The notes: generated by a model not told the origin, from the sequence alone. Positions 1 through 7,410 are shown, numbered from the stretch's first letter. The stretch: 7,881 nucleotides of DNA from UMGS172 sp045587185 (GCA_045587185.1 JAZNBS010000015.1:1-7881), one strand, 5' to 3'. Program-made: numbers and translations.

Positions 1-1968
1 GGTACTGGAGCTATTAAGCGTGTTTTTGACGGTTATTCAGATGATTTTATCGGCGACGGAAAGTGGCACACAGCCTCTATGACCTTCGTTGCAGAAGAAT
101 ATCGCAATCCCAACGATACCGAAAATACACTTCTTGATAACATTGGATTGTGTCATCAGAAGGAGGACAAAACTGCAGGTAGTTGCGGTTATCTGAAGAA
201 CATCAGAATCATCACCGAAGCCAGTGCAACAGGACTTATTGAAAAAAGTTATTCCTTAGAGGCTTCCAGAAATGATGTAATAAATTTTGATAACCAGTTA
301 GATGAGAACGGTGACTTCGATAAGTATGGCGCCGGCACATCTGCATACGGATCTCTTGCTGTTGAAGACGGTAATGTTGTAATTGTTCCTAACAAGAGTG
401 CTCAGCATACAACCGGTATAGGAACTGCAAGTTCCCATAACAGCTTTACTCCCCTTATCGCAGGCAAAAACAATTTGAGAGTACCGTATCACTTTAATCC
501 CGGTTATACCTACGAAGTAGAGGTAACTTATAAGGTTGAAAATTACGGCAGCAAAGCCCAAATCGGTATTGGAACCGCTAACACAGCCGAAATAACCGAG
601 CTGTCTCCTGTTACCGGAGCTGCGTGGAGTTACGGTTATATCTGGAACATAGAAGAAGTAACCGGTAATACTACTGAGGGCTGTTGGCGTACTATATCGG
701 CAACTATCAATGTACCTGCAACGACCTACTTGAAACTGGCCCTTACAGGTATGGGTGACACCAAATTCACCATTGATGAAATAAAGGTTGGAGTCCATCA
801 CAGTAGTTTCAGCGCAGTTACCTTTAACGACAACGGTAACATATCTACAAGATATGCTTACAAGGGCACCTCGATTATTGACAAAGGTAACAACGAGGGT
901 AATAAAGCTCTGGGTGAAAAGTTCATGGGTTGGTACACCTCTCCCACATTTGAGGAGGGAACATTGGTTACCGAAATTCCCGATACCGCAACCACCCTGT
1001 ACGCAAAATACCCCACCGTTATTATCGATAATTTTGCTGCCTTCAGCACATACCAGGCCGGTGCTGAGAAGTATTTTGACTGGGGCGCAAGTATGAGCGT
1101 TGGAGCAGACGGAACCTTGTCTGTAAACAGTTGTAGCAACGGTGGTTTCCGTATTCCTGCTTATGACGCAAAAATTTCTGACGGATTCAGGTTCCCTGTT
1201 GGCAAGCAGTTCAGTGTAAGCATCTATTATAAGTCAATAAGCTTTGAAGGTGCCGATACTGTAATGCTTCAGTTCATCCGCGGTGAAAGATACGCCAACG
1301 GATATACACGTGAGGGCACGGGAATTTTCAAGGCAACTGTATCTGCTACTGAAACCCCCGGTGTTATCACTCAGGTGATAACTAACCAAGAACTTACGAA
1401 CAATGCAGGTGAGGTTATTGAGACCTTGCTGTACAGAGGAAATAGTGTTAATACTTTAAAATCAACTGTAGTTATTGACAAGATTACTATTACTGATCCT
1501 TCAGTGGTTCAGGAGCAGACTTCTGAAGAGTTGCTCCTTACCGGTTCTATACGCCGTGAGAAGACTGCTGAAGACGGAACTTATACCTCTGCAGGTATCC
1601 GTTTCAGAGGTCGTGTTTCCGCAGCAACAAGGGCAGCCGCTTCCGAGATTGGTTTCGTAGCAGTACCTACCGCATATCTCAACGGTGCTTCCATTGCAGA
1701 TTATGTTGCAACTGAGGGCAACAAGGCAATTATTGCCAAGGTTAAGTCCGAAAACTCAAAAGAGATTGTTTATGAGAACTCTAAAGACTTCTATTTGAGA
1801 GATCAAACCGATTATCAGTTGATTATGACTGGTCTTACCGTTCAAGGTCTTGACAAGAACCTTCTTAACACCAAGATGACTGTTGCTCTTTATGTTGTTG
1901 TTGACGGTGTTACTACTTATACCAACACCTTGTCATTCAGCTACAATGACATTGCTAAATACTACTAA
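1..1968 (+). CDS. Large multi-module secreted/surface protein, 3' part (5' end outside window)
   Basis: The frame is open from base 1, so the 655 visible residues are the C-terminal part of a longer protein; the first ATG at 79 lies inside a domain and is not the start. Modules, as I read them: the end of a beta-sandwich (about residues 1-76, closing 'LKNIRIITEA'); a jelly-roll, carbohydrate-binding-like module (about 93-267, closing 'FTIDEIKVG'); an InlB B-repeat/Flg_new-type unit (about 272-337, with 'KFMGWYTSPTFEEGT' and 'TTLYAKY'); a second jelly-roll-like module (about 340-503, opening 'VIIDNF', closing 'VVIDKITITD'); and a C-terminal domain (about 507-655, with 'AGIRFRGRVS' and 'EIGFVAVP'). 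Such modules are typical of exported glycan-binding or adhesive proteins of gut Clostridia. No catalytic domain, LPXTG motif, SLH repeat or C-terminal membrane segment is visible, so the anchor, if any, must be upstream. The substrate is unknown. A terminator follows 53 bases after the stop. Confidence 0.85.
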   Translation, partial: GTGAIKRVFDGYSDDFIGDGKWHTASMTFVAEEYRNPNDTENTLLDNIGLCHQKEDKTAGSCGYLKNIRIITEASATGLIEKSYSLEASRNDVINFDNQLDENGDFDKYGAGTSAYGSLAVEDGNVVIVPNKSAQHTTGIGTASSHNSFTPLIAGKNNLRVPYHFNPGYTYEVEVTYKVENYGSKAQIGIGTANTAEITELSPVTGAAWSYGYIWNIEEVTGNTTEGCWRTISATINVPATTYLKLALTGMGDTKFTIDEIKVGVHHSSFSAVTFNDNGNISTRYAYKGTSIIDKGNNEGNKALGEKFMGWYTSPTFEEGTLVTEIPDTATTLYAKYPTVIIDNFAAFSTYQAGAEKYFDWGASMSVGADGTLSVNSCSNGGFRIPAYDAKISDGFRFPVGKQFSVSIYYKSISFEGADTVMLQFIRGERYANGYTREGTGIFKATVSATETPGVITQVITNQELTNNAGEVIETLLYRGNSVNTLKSTVVIDKITITDPSVVQEQTSEELLLTGSIRREKTAEDGTYTSAGIRFRGRVSAATRAAASEIGFVAVPTAYLNGASIADYVATEGNKAIIAKVKSENSKEIVYENSKDFYLRDQTDYQLIMTGLTVQGLDKNLLNTKMTVALYVVVDGVTTYTNTLSFSYNDIAKYY

Positions 1969-2020
1969 TTTACAACCCGTTGGTTAAAGATTAGTTTTAT
2001 AGCATTATCTTTTAAACCTG

Positions 2021-2058
2021 CCATCCCAAAGGGATTCCCTTTGGGATGGTTTTCGTTT
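2021..2058 (+). terminator. Intrinsic terminator of the surface-protein gene
   Basis: A perfect 13-bp stem (2021-2033 with 2037-2049) closes on a 3-nt ATT loop and is followed by TTTTCGTTT. It lies 53 bases after the stop codon and separates this gene from the metG transcription unit. Confidence 0.92.
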
Positions 2059-2110
2059 ATAATTACCGCTTTGAGTCGGCAACTCACTGCAAATAATCTT
2101 ATTTAGTCAC

Positions 2111-2139
2111 TTGTAATTAATGAGAAAATGTGGTAAGAT
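2111..2139 (+). promoter_or_regulatory. Sigma-A-type promoter for the metG-tatD-galM unit
   Basis: TTGTAA (2111-2116) and TAAGAT (2134-2139) are separated by exactly 17 bases, with a TGn extended -10 at 2131-2133. Transcription would start near 2146, just before the first stable hairpin of the leader. The bases between the upstream terminator and this promoter (2059-2110) hold nothing else I can support. Confidence 0.65.
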
Positions 2140-2145
2140 AATATT

Positions 2146-2353
2146 GGATTTGTGCGCTTTCATTTGGTGCACAAAATTAAGGTGTCAACAGCCAAATCTG
2201 TTAAGGTTTGCGCGTCACCTTTTTCTTGCCTTTCTCGTGTTTGTTTTTTGCAAGGCACAGGTGTTACAAGTGACGTGGCAAGAAGAACAAGAAATATTTA
2301 TTTGCCAGATGCGACAGATTTTACTTTTGTCGCACTGGGCACTTCATTAGTGC
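2146..2353 (+). promoter_or_regulatory. Structured 5' leader of metG, candidate cis-regulatory RNA
   Basis: This untranslated leader of about 225 nt carries several strong pairings. Hairpin 1 is 2149-2155 with 2169-2175 (7 bp). Hairpin 2 is 2179-2184 with 2216-2221, with an inner 5-bp stem 2187-2191 with 2198-2202; it is followed by TTTC and could act as a weak terminator. Two further pairings cross: 2212-2218 with 2270-2276, and 2223-2230 with 2277-2284 (8 bp, perfect). They would form a pseudoknot, and the first competes with hairpin 2. Hairpin 3 is 2303-2308 plus 2310-2316 with 2328-2338 and flanking bases. A 5-bp hairpin (2339-2343 with 2349-2353) sits just before the ribosome site. The T-box core and the SAM-I core are absent. 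It may be an attenuator or riboswitch-like leader, or a stand-alone small RNA; I recognise no named family. Confidence 0.45.
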
Positions 2354-2371
2354 AAAGGAAGGTAAACTCCT

Positions 2372-4309
2372 ATGGAAAAACAGAAATTTTATATCACAAC
2401 GGCTATTGCCTACGCCTCAAAAAAACCCCACATCGGCAATTCGTATGACATTGTTTTGGCCGATATGATTGCACGCTATAAGCGGAAAAAGGGATTTGAT
2501 GTGCGCTTCCTTACAGGTTCTGACGAACACGGTCAGAAGATTGAGGAAAATGCCAAAGAGATGGGTCTTACCCCGAAACAGTTGGTTGACAGAGTTGCAG
2601 GCGAGATAAAGTCGGTTTGGGACTGCCTTAATGTCACATACGACCGATTTATCCGCACAACTGATGCCGACCATGAGGATGCCGTTAAAAAAATATTCAA
2701 AAAACTTTATGAAAAGGGCGATATTTATAAATCTGAGTACGAGGGAAAATATTGTGTACCTTGCGAATCGTTCTTTACACCCTCACAGTTGGTTGACGGA
2801 AAATGCCCCGACTGTGGACGCGACTGTATCGATTCTAAAGAGGAAGCATATTTCTTAAAACTTTCCAAGTATCAGGACAAACTTGTTGAGTACTATGAAA
2901 GCAACCCTGATTTTTTCACCCCAGCATCCAGAAAGGCCGAAATGGTCAATAACTTCATCAAACCGGGCCTTTCCGACCTTTGCGTGTCGCGTACCTCGTT
3001 CAAGTGGGGCATCCCCGTTGATTTTGACGACAAGCACGTTATCTACGTTTGGCTGGACGCTTTGACCAACTATATCACAGGTGTCGGCTATAATCCTGAC
3101 GGGTCATCTGACGATTACAAGAAATACTGGCCTGCTGATTTGCACGTTATCGGTAAAGATATCGTCCGTTTCCACACCATTTATTGGCCTATCATACTTA
3201 TGGCTTTGGGCGAGCCGTTGCCCAAGCAGGTTTTGGGTCATCCTTGGCTTTTGTCGGGTGACGACAAGATGAGTAAGTCAAAAGGCAATGTAATTTATGC
3301 CGACGATATGGTAAAACGTTTCGGTACCGATGCCGTGCGTTACTATCTGCTTTCCGAGATGCCTTTTGCACAGGACGGCGTAATCACCTACGAAAACTTT
3401 ATAATGAAGTACAACACCGACCTTGCAAATACCTTAGGAAACCTTGTCAACCGCACCATTGCAATGACCAACAAGTATTTCGGCGGTACTGTTTTGAAGC
3501 CTGTTGCCGATTTTGACGAGTTTGACACCGATTTGCGCAATGTGGCAAACGAAACCGTTGAGAAGTATGAAAAACTGATGGATGCATACCGCAATGCCGA
3601 TGCTTGCGAGGTTATGATGAACCTTGCTCGCCGTTGCAATAAGTATATCGACGAAACAATGCCTTGGGCGCTTGCTAAGGACGAGTCAAAAAAGGACCGT
3701 CTTTCGGCCGTTATGTACAATCTGCTTGAGGGCATCCGCATTCTTGCCCAGTTGATAGTGCCTATTTGCCCCGAATCCTCTGACAAGATAATTGCACAGA
3801 TAAAATGTGATTGTGATGCTTTAAAGTTCGGTTCGGTAGACAGTTATGCCGTCGGTGAGGGTCAGCCCTTGTTCCAACGTCTTGATACTGAAAAGGTGTT
3901 GGCAGAATTGGCAGCCGAACAGGAAGCCGCAATCAAGGCCGCAGAAGCAGAGGCTAAAAAGGCAGAAGGTGTTGCATTCCTTGATGAAATCACCTTTGAT
4001 GATTTTATGAAAATTGACCTTCGTGCCTGCAAGATAGTCAACTGCGAGCCAATTAAAAAGGCTAAAAAACTGCTCAAACTCACCTTGGATGACTCAAGCG
4101 GTGTGGAGAGAATTGTTGCATCGGGTATTGCCAAGTGGTACACGCCTGATGATTTAATTGGAAAGACGGTTATCTGCGTTGCCAACCTCAAACCCGCTGT
4201 TTTGTGCGGTGTTGAGTCATGCGGTATGATACTTGCCGCCGATGCAGGCGAAGACGATGTCAAGGTGGTGTTCCTTGACGGGGTTCCTGTAGGTGCAAAA
4301 GTAAGATAA
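2372..4309 (+). CDS. metG: Methionyl-tRNA synthetase (class I, with C-terminal tRNA-binding domain)
   Basis: It charges tRNA-Met with methionine using ATP in the cytoplasm and so supplies both initiator and elongator Met-tRNA. The 645 residues show the Rossmann catalytic core with the HIGH-type signature 'PHIGN' (residues 19-23), a CP insertion with a four-cysteine zinc site (C128, C131, C145, C148), 'YVWLDAL' near 225-231, and KMSKS at 299-303. An alpha-helical anticodon-binding domain follows (about 370-500), then an Ala/Glu/Lys-rich linker (about 508-535) and a C-terminal EMAP/Arc1p-like OB-fold domain (536-645) that aids tRNA binding and dimerisation. Length and order match the long bacterial form. 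The ATG at 2372 follows AAAGGAAGG (2354-2362) by 9 bases. Regulation is probably through the structured leader. The stop codon overlaps the tatD start by one base. Confidence 0.98.
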   Translation: MEKQKFYITTAIAYASKKPHIGNSYDIVLADMIARYKRKKGFDVRFLTGSDEHGQKIEENAKEMGLTPKQLVDRVAGEIKSVWDCLNVTYDRFIRTTDADHEDAVKKIFKKLYEKGDIYKSEYEGKYCVPCESFFTPSQLVDGKCPDCGRDCIDSKEEAYFLKLSKYQDKLVEYYESNPDFFTPASRKAEMVNNFIKPGLSDLCVSRTSFKWGIPVDFDDKHVIYVWLDALTNYITGVGYNPDGSSDDYKKYWPADLHVIGKDIVRFHTIYWPIILMALGEPLPKQVLGHPWLLSGDDKMSKSKGNVIYADDMVKRFGTDAVRYYLLSEMPFAQDGVITYENFIMKYNTDLANTLGNLVNRTIAMTNKYFGGTVLKPVADFDEFDTDLRNVANETVEKYEKLMDAYRNADACEVMMNLARRCNKYIDETMPWALAKDESKKDRLSAVMYNLLEGIRILAQLIVPICPESSDKIIAQIKCDCDALKFGSVDSYAVGEGQPLFQRLDTEKVLAELAAEQEAAIKAAEAEAKKAEGVAFLDEITFDDFMKIDLRACKIVNCEPIKKAKKLLKLTLDDSSGVERIVASGIAKWYTPDDLIGKTVICVANLKPAVLCGVESCGMILAADAGEDDVKVVFLDGVPVGAKVR

Positions 4310-5112
4310 TGGACTTGAATCAGGAATTTTTTGCGCCGTCGGGCAGTATCTTTGATACACACGCTCATTATGATGACGAACGGTTTGACGATTGCCGTGA
4401 CGAGTTGTTGAATACTTTGTCCCTCAACGGCGTAGGATATATTATAAACAATTCGACCGACCTGTTTGAGTCGGCCGATAAGTGCCTTAAAATGTCGGAC
4501 GAACACAACTTCTGCTACACGGCGGTCGGCATTCACCCCGAACTTGTTGAAACCAAAGAAATGCAGTTGGATGAAGTAAGGTTGCGTGAACTTGCAAAAC
4601 TCCCAAGAGTGGTAGCGATAGGGGAGATAGGGCTTGATTACTATTGGTCAACCGAGCGTAAGGCTCAGCAAAAGTCGGTTTTTTGCCGTCAGTGCGAGTT
4701 GGCCAATGAATTGGGGTTACCTGTTATAGTTCATGACCGCGAGGCTCACGGAGATACGTTGGACATACTGCGCAAAGTGAGACCTTCGGGCAGTCTGCAT
4801 TGTTTTTCTGGCAGTCGTGAAATGGCGCAAGAGATAGTAAAACTCGGAATGTATATTGGAGTGGGCGGGGTTGTAACCTTTAACAATGCCCGTAAACTTG
4901 TGGAAACGGTCGAGGCCGTTCCACTGGAAAAACTGTTACTTGAGACCGACGCGCCGTATCTTTCACCGGTACCCTACCGAGGGAAGACCTGCCATTCGGC
5001 GTATGTATACTACACGGCAATGAAGATTGCCGAAATCAAAAAAGTCGATGTTTCAGAGGTGCTGAAAATCACTTCGGACAATGCAATGAAACTATTCTCA
5101 AAAATTAAATAA
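4309..5112 (+). CDS. tatD: TatD-family metal-dependent hydrolase (probable DNase)
   Basis: The protein has 267 residues, close to the family's usual 255-270. It belongs to the amidohydrolase-like TIM-barrel TatD/YabD family, whose members are Mg-dependent 3'-5' exonucleases linked to DNA repair or turnover. The metal-site residues are in place: HxH in 'DTHAHYD' (H18, H20), E106 in 'IGEIGLDYY', H142 in 'VIVHDRE', H164 in 'LHCFSG' and D214 in 'LLLETDAPYLSP'. In the 'YRGK' segment after the last motif, the Asn-Glu/Gln-Pro usual in E. coli homologues is replaced by Thr-Cys-His-Ser. The ATG shares its A with the metG stop (TAATG), and only a weak ribosome site precedes it, so translation is probably coupled to metG. 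metG-tatD adjacency is widespread in Firmicutes (metS-yabD in Bacillus). The start has a short N-terminal extension before the barrel. Confidence 0.95.
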   Translation: MDLNQEFFAPSGSIFDTHAHYDDERFDDCRDELLNTLSLNGVGYIINNSTDLFESADKCLKMSDEHNFCYTAVGIHPELVETKEMQLDEVRLRELAKLPRVVAIGEIGLDYYWSTERKAQQKSVFCRQCELANELGLPVIVHDREAHGDTLDILRKVRPSGSLHCFSGSREMAQEIVKLGMYIGVGGVVTFNNARKLVETVEAVPLEKLLLETDAPYLSPVPYRGKTCHSAYVYYTAMKIAEIKKVDVSEVLKITSDNAMKLFSKIK

Positions 5113-5118
5113 AGGCGG
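5111..5118 (+). promoter_or_regulatory. Ribosome binding site that decides the galM start
   Basis: AAAGGCGG lies 7 bases before the ATG at 5126. The in-frame TTG at 5120 is only one base away, too close to be used, so the ATG is the start. The A-rich beginning of the site overlaps the end of tatD. Confidence 0.8.
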
Positions 5119-5125
5119 TTTGTTT

Positions 5126-6163
5126 ATGATTAAGTCAACATCTTTTGGCAAAACACCCGATGGACGTGAAGCAAAACTTTACAAACTCAAAAGAGGTAAG
5201 TACACAGCCTATGTGACCGATTTTGGCGCAACCTTGGTCAAGTTTTGCGGTCCCGATCGTGACGGTAACGATACCGATGTAGTTTTGGGCTTTGATAGTG
5301 TTGAGCCATATAGCGGAAATGTTGGTTATATGGGCGCCACCATTGGCCGTTTCGGTAACCGTATTGGGGGCGGAAAATTCACCCTTAACGGCAAGGAATA
5401 TGTCCTTGCAACCAACAACGGCCCAAACCACCTGCACGGAGGGAGTGTCGGTTTTAGCCACCGTTACTTCAACGTGCGTGACATTAACAACCACACTATT
5501 GAGTTCAGTTTGCTTAGTCGTGACGGTGATGAGGGTTACCCCGGAAATCTTGATATGCAGATTACCTATTCTTTAAAGTTGGACGGCACGTTAGTGCTTG
5601 ATTACTATGCCATTTGTGATGCAGATACCGTAATCAATCTTACTAACCATGCTTATTTTAACCTCAACGGCGCCCAAAGCCCTGACATTGTTATGAACCA
5701 CACCTTGCAGATGTCTGCATCGGCTTTTTGTGAAACCGATGACAAGTGCCTTGCCAACGGCAATATACTGGCCGTTCGCGGTACCGCATTTGATTTCAGA
5801 GAGGGCAAGAATCTCGGTGATGTTATCAATTCTGATTATGCACCCGCAAGATTGGTTGACGGCATAGACCATAACTTTATACTTGACGGCAAGGGTTACC
5901 GTGAGTTTGCGCGCCTTTACAGTGACAAGACTGGTATTGAAATGGTTTGTTTTACCGATCAGCCCGGTTGCCAAATTTATACGGGTAACGGTATGAAACC
6001 GCTTATAGGTAAGTACGGTGCTGAGTACAAACAGCACGGTGCCGTTTGTCTTGAAACTCAGGGTTATCCCAACGCAACTTCGTTTGCGCATTTCCCGTCG
6101 CCCGTACTAAAAAAAGCAGAGATTTATCGCAGAACAACCGCATATAAGTTGACCGTAAAATAA
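5126..6163 (+). CDS. galM: Aldose 1-epimerase (galactose mutarotase)
   Basis: It interconverts the alpha and beta anomers of galactose or glucose, the entry step of the Leloir pathway, in the cytoplasm. The protein has 345 residues, the usual length, and folds as a galactose mutarotase beta-sandwich. Visible family motifs are 'GRFGNRI' (74-80), 'NHLHGG' (101-106, with H102 the likely substrate-positioning His), 'LTNHAYFNL' (172-180, with H175 the likely general acid), 'DGIDHNF' (245-251, D246), 'QIYTGN' (283-288) and 'LETQGYPNA' (309-317, with E310 the likely general base). No signal peptide is seen. It starts 13 bases after tatD and ends before an intrinsic terminator, so it is probably the last gene of the metG unit. 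No other galactose gene is in view, so a link to a specific sugar pathway is not shown. Confidence 0.96.
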   Translation: MIKSTSFGKTPDGREAKLYKLKRGKYTAYVTDFGATLVKFCGPDRDGNDTDVVLGFDSVEPYSGNVGYMGATIGRFGNRIGGGKFTLNGKEYVLATNNGPNHLHGGSVGFSHRYFNVRDINNHTIEFSLLSRDGDEGYPGNLDMQITYSLKLDGTLVLDYYAICDADTVINLTNHAYFNLNGAQSPDIVMNHTLQMSASAFCETDDKCLANGNILAVRGTAFDFREGKNLGDVINSDYAPARLVDGIDHNFILDGKGYREFARLYSDKTGIEMVCFTDQPGCQIYTGNGMKPLIGKYGAEYKQHGAVCLETQGYPNATSFAHFPSPVLKKAEIYRRTTAYKLTVK

Positions 6164-6192
6164 CAATGAGCCACCCGAATTATTCAATACTG

Positions 6193-6278
6193 ACATTCAT
6201 TTTGTGAATGTTCAACAAAGAAAAAGAATAGACAAAAAAACAAAAATCCGCTCTCTAACGAGAACGGATTTTCGTTTT
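6193..6278 (+). terminator. Terminator region after galM
   Basis: The main hairpin pairs 6242-6255 with 6260-6273 around a TAAC loop, with one C/A mismatch. It has an A-rich 5' flank and ends in TTTTCGTTTT, so it would stop galM transcription and could work in both directions. A smaller 7-bp hairpin precedes it (6193-6199 with 6205-6211). The following stretch to 6345 holds no gene or structure I can support. Confidence 0.8.
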
Positions 6279-6345
6279 GAAAAGAGTGCATAAATTTGAT
6301 GCCCTTTGGATTTGTGACCTGTGTGTTTGAACCCATGCATATTCG

Positions 6346-6514
6346 GTGATATTGTGCCTTTGGCACAGTGATATTTTCACTTCGTGAAAGTGATATTGAA
6401 ACCTACGATTTCAGTGATATTATATTCGCCTCTTAAACTCGCGAAGCGAATATCACTTGCGAAGCAAATATAACTGAGCAAAGCTCAATATAACTCGCCG
6501 CAGGCGAATATAAC
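6346..6514. repeat. Linker-hairpin array 1 (7-nt linkers with variable mini-hairpins)
   Basis: Four GTGATAT linkers start at 6346, 6368, 6390 and 6414, then four inverted ones at 6450 (ATATCAC) and 6468, 6488, 6508 (ATATAAC). Between them lie short palindromes with different stems: TGTGCC/GGCACA, TTTCAC/GTGAAA, TGAAA/TTTCA, then TCGC/GCGA, TTGC/GCAA, TGAGC/GCTCA and TCGCC/GGCGA, mostly with 3-nt loops. Read from the minus strand, the right half has the same sense and loop type as the left half (TTC, TTT, TGC). The central part also allows a long-range pairing, 6422-6429 with 6446-6453. There is no coding potential. The array occupies the gene-free stretch between convergent galM and the lipoprotein gene and directly adjoins the terminal hairpin at 6515-6554. 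Confidence 0.9.
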
Positions 6515-6554
6515 TGAAAAAACTCTTGTTCTTTCGAACAAGAGTTTTTTCTGG
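6515..6554 (-). terminator. Terminal hairpin of element 1; likely terminator of the lipoprotein gene
   Basis: A perfect 15-bp stem (6517-6531 with 6536-6550) closes on TTTC, with A6 on one side and T6 on the other, so it can act as an intrinsic terminator in both directions. It lies 47 bases after the lipoprotein stop on the minus strand. The 40-nt block matches 7374-7413 at 36 positions and is treated as part of the repeated element. Confidence 0.85.
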
Positions 6555-6601
6555 GTAGTTTGAACTTAATGACACGACTTAAATGTGCCTGAAAGCCGAG
6601 T

Positions 6602-7150
6602 TTATTCGTATATATTGTAACTAATATCTTCAACTTCTCCCAATTCTCCGTAATTATTGGGAAGAAAATCTTGGTTTATATCAATATCCTCATCATTTAT
6701 CAACTGTAATAAAACATAATGTATCGTTGTATTTGTTTCATCAACAAGTGCATAATAATTTGTGTTCATATAACCAAGTACTGAAACATAAGCGGGAAAT
6801 TTAAAATTCGTATCATCATAATTTATGCTACCATTCCCCAATGCCTTGATGCGGGATATTTCATTGTCAAAATCCGCCTGTTGATAATGAACAGACAGAA
6901 GCATCTCTACTTTTGCGCTACCAACAACTCCCAATTCCCACTCGCAATAAAAATCGGCTACTTGAAGGTCATCAACATTTTGCGGGAACAATTCGAAGGC
7001 AGATTCGTCACATCTAATTTCTGTCAAATCAAAAATTTTGTCATAATCCTTAGTTTTTGTATAGGTTTCATGCCCAAAAGAATCGTTAGCACAAGCCATT
7101 AGTAATAATAACATTAGTAAACTTAAACATAAAGATAAGTATTTTTTCAC
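6602..7150 (-). CDS. Small predicted lipoprotein of unknown function
   Basis: The 182-residue product begins with a typical lipoprotein signal: two lysines, a Leu-rich core (residues 5-17) and the lipobox 'LMAC' with C20 as the lipidated residue, so the mature protein would be tethered to the outer face of the membrane. The mature part is acidic and rich in Asn, Asp, Glu and Tyr, with alternating hydrophobic stretches that suggest a small beta-rich fold. I recognise no domain. The GTG at 7150-7148 is taken as the start because AAGGAG (7165-7160) lies 9 bases before it; the ATG at 7159-7157 directly touches the ribosome site and cannot be used. The gene is visibly richer in A+T than metG or galM, stands alone on the minus strand, and is bracketed by the two linker-hairpin elements. 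It may be an accessory or acquired gene. Confidence 0.85.
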   Translation of the reverse strand: MKKYLSLCLSLLMLLLLMACANDSFGHETYTKTKDYDKIFDLTEIRCDESAFELFPQNVDDLQVADFYCEWELGVVGSAKVEMLLSVHYQQADFDNEISRIKALGNGSINYDDTNFKFPAYVSVLGYMNTNYYALVDETNTTIHYVLLQLINDEDIDINQDFLPNNYGELGEVEDISYNIYE

Positions 7151-7159
7151 ACCTACCAT

Positions 7160-7165
7160 CTCCTT
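7160..7165 (-). promoter_or_regulatory. Ribosome binding site of the lipoprotein gene
   Basis: AAGGAG on the minus strand, 9 bases before the GTG at 7150. It rules out the in-frame ATG at 7159, which is adjacent to it. It would fall at the extreme 5' end of the predicted transcript. Confidence 0.8.
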
Positions 7166-7171
7166 GGGTTT

Positions 7172-7200
7172 ATTATAGCATAAAAGCGGCGGTGGGTCAA
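7172..7200 (-). promoter_or_regulatory. Strong sigma-A-type promoter of the lipoprotein gene
   Basis: On the minus strand TTGACC (7200-7195) and TATAAT (7177-7172) are separated by exactly 17 bases, with a TGC extended -10 at 7180-7178. The expected start point is near 7165, giving an untranslated leader of only about 15 nt. Array 2 begins 6 bases upstream of the -35 box. Confidence 0.88.
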
Positions 7201-7206
7201 GGTTAA

Positions 7207-7373
7207 ATGATATATCGCTGTGCGATATGATATACGACTTGCGTCGTATGATATATTTGCGTTGCAAATATGATATAATATCCGTTCCTTGATATGCGAA
7301 GCATATATCATCCGCCGCAGGTGGATATCATATCGAAGATATATCACCCGTTCCGACAAGGAACGGATATCAT
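7207..7373. repeat. Linker-hairpin array 2 (same architecture as array 1)
   Basis: Four ATGATAT linkers start at 7207, 7227, 7248 and 7270, then four inverted linkers at 7305, 7325, 7341 and 7367 (ATATCAT or ATATCAC). The mini-hairpins are ATCGC/GCGAT, ACGAC/GTCGT, ATTTGC/GCAAAT, then ATATGC/GCATAT, TCCGCC/GGTGGA (one G-T pair), ATATC/GATAT and CCGTTCC/GGAACGG, with loops of 3-5 nt. A long-range 11-bp pairing joins 7278-7288 with 7360-7370, enclosing the right half. Size and unit count (3 + centre + 4 hairpins, 4 + 4 linkers) equal those of array 1, although the stem sequences differ. It lies between the tRNA operon terminator and the lipoprotein promoter. Confidence 0.9.
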
Positions 7374-7410
7374 TGAAAAAAGTCCTGTTCTTTCGAACAG
7401 GATTTTTTTC
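7374..7410 (-). terminator. Terminal hairpin of element 2; likely terminator of the tRNA operon
   Basis: The stem 7376-7390 with 7395-7409 has one G-T pair, a TTTC apex, and A6/T7 flanks. On the minus strand it follows the CCA of tRNA-Cys directly, so it should end the tRNA transcript. The 40-nt block to 7413 matches 6515-6554 at 36 of 40 positions. Confidence 0.85.

Noticed and set aside
2146..2371. T-box or SAM riboswitch upstream of metG
   Set aside because: Neither the T-box antiterminator core (TGGNACCGCG) nor the SAM-I core is present, so only an unassigned structured leader is reported.
2120..2448. Small open frames of 76 and 98 codons in the metG leader
   Set aside because: They lack ribosome sites, have low-complexity products, and overlap strong RNA hairpins and the metG start in another frame.
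3862..4536. 224-codon open frame on the minus strand across the metG-tatD junction
   Set aside because: It is a shadow of two well-identified genes, its product is low-complexity Ser/Ala-rich, and no ribosome site is seen.
5120..5125. TTG start for galM adding two residues
   Set aside because: It is one base from the ribosome site; the ATG at 5126 has correct spacing.
6551..6600. tRNA remnant beside element 1 (minus strand GTTCAAAC and CCCA)
   Set aside because: The T-loop-like bases have no pairing T-stem or acceptor stem, so no tRNA or pseudo-tRNA can be supported.
7151..7267. Longer lipoprotein start within array 2 or at the ATG 7159
   Set aside because: The longer frame crosses the promoter and array and would bury the signal peptide; the ATG touches the ribosome site.
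6346..7373. CRISPR array
   Set aside because: The repeats are only 7 nt, invert midway, and the intervening segments are palindromes rather than unique spacers; no cas gene is nearby.
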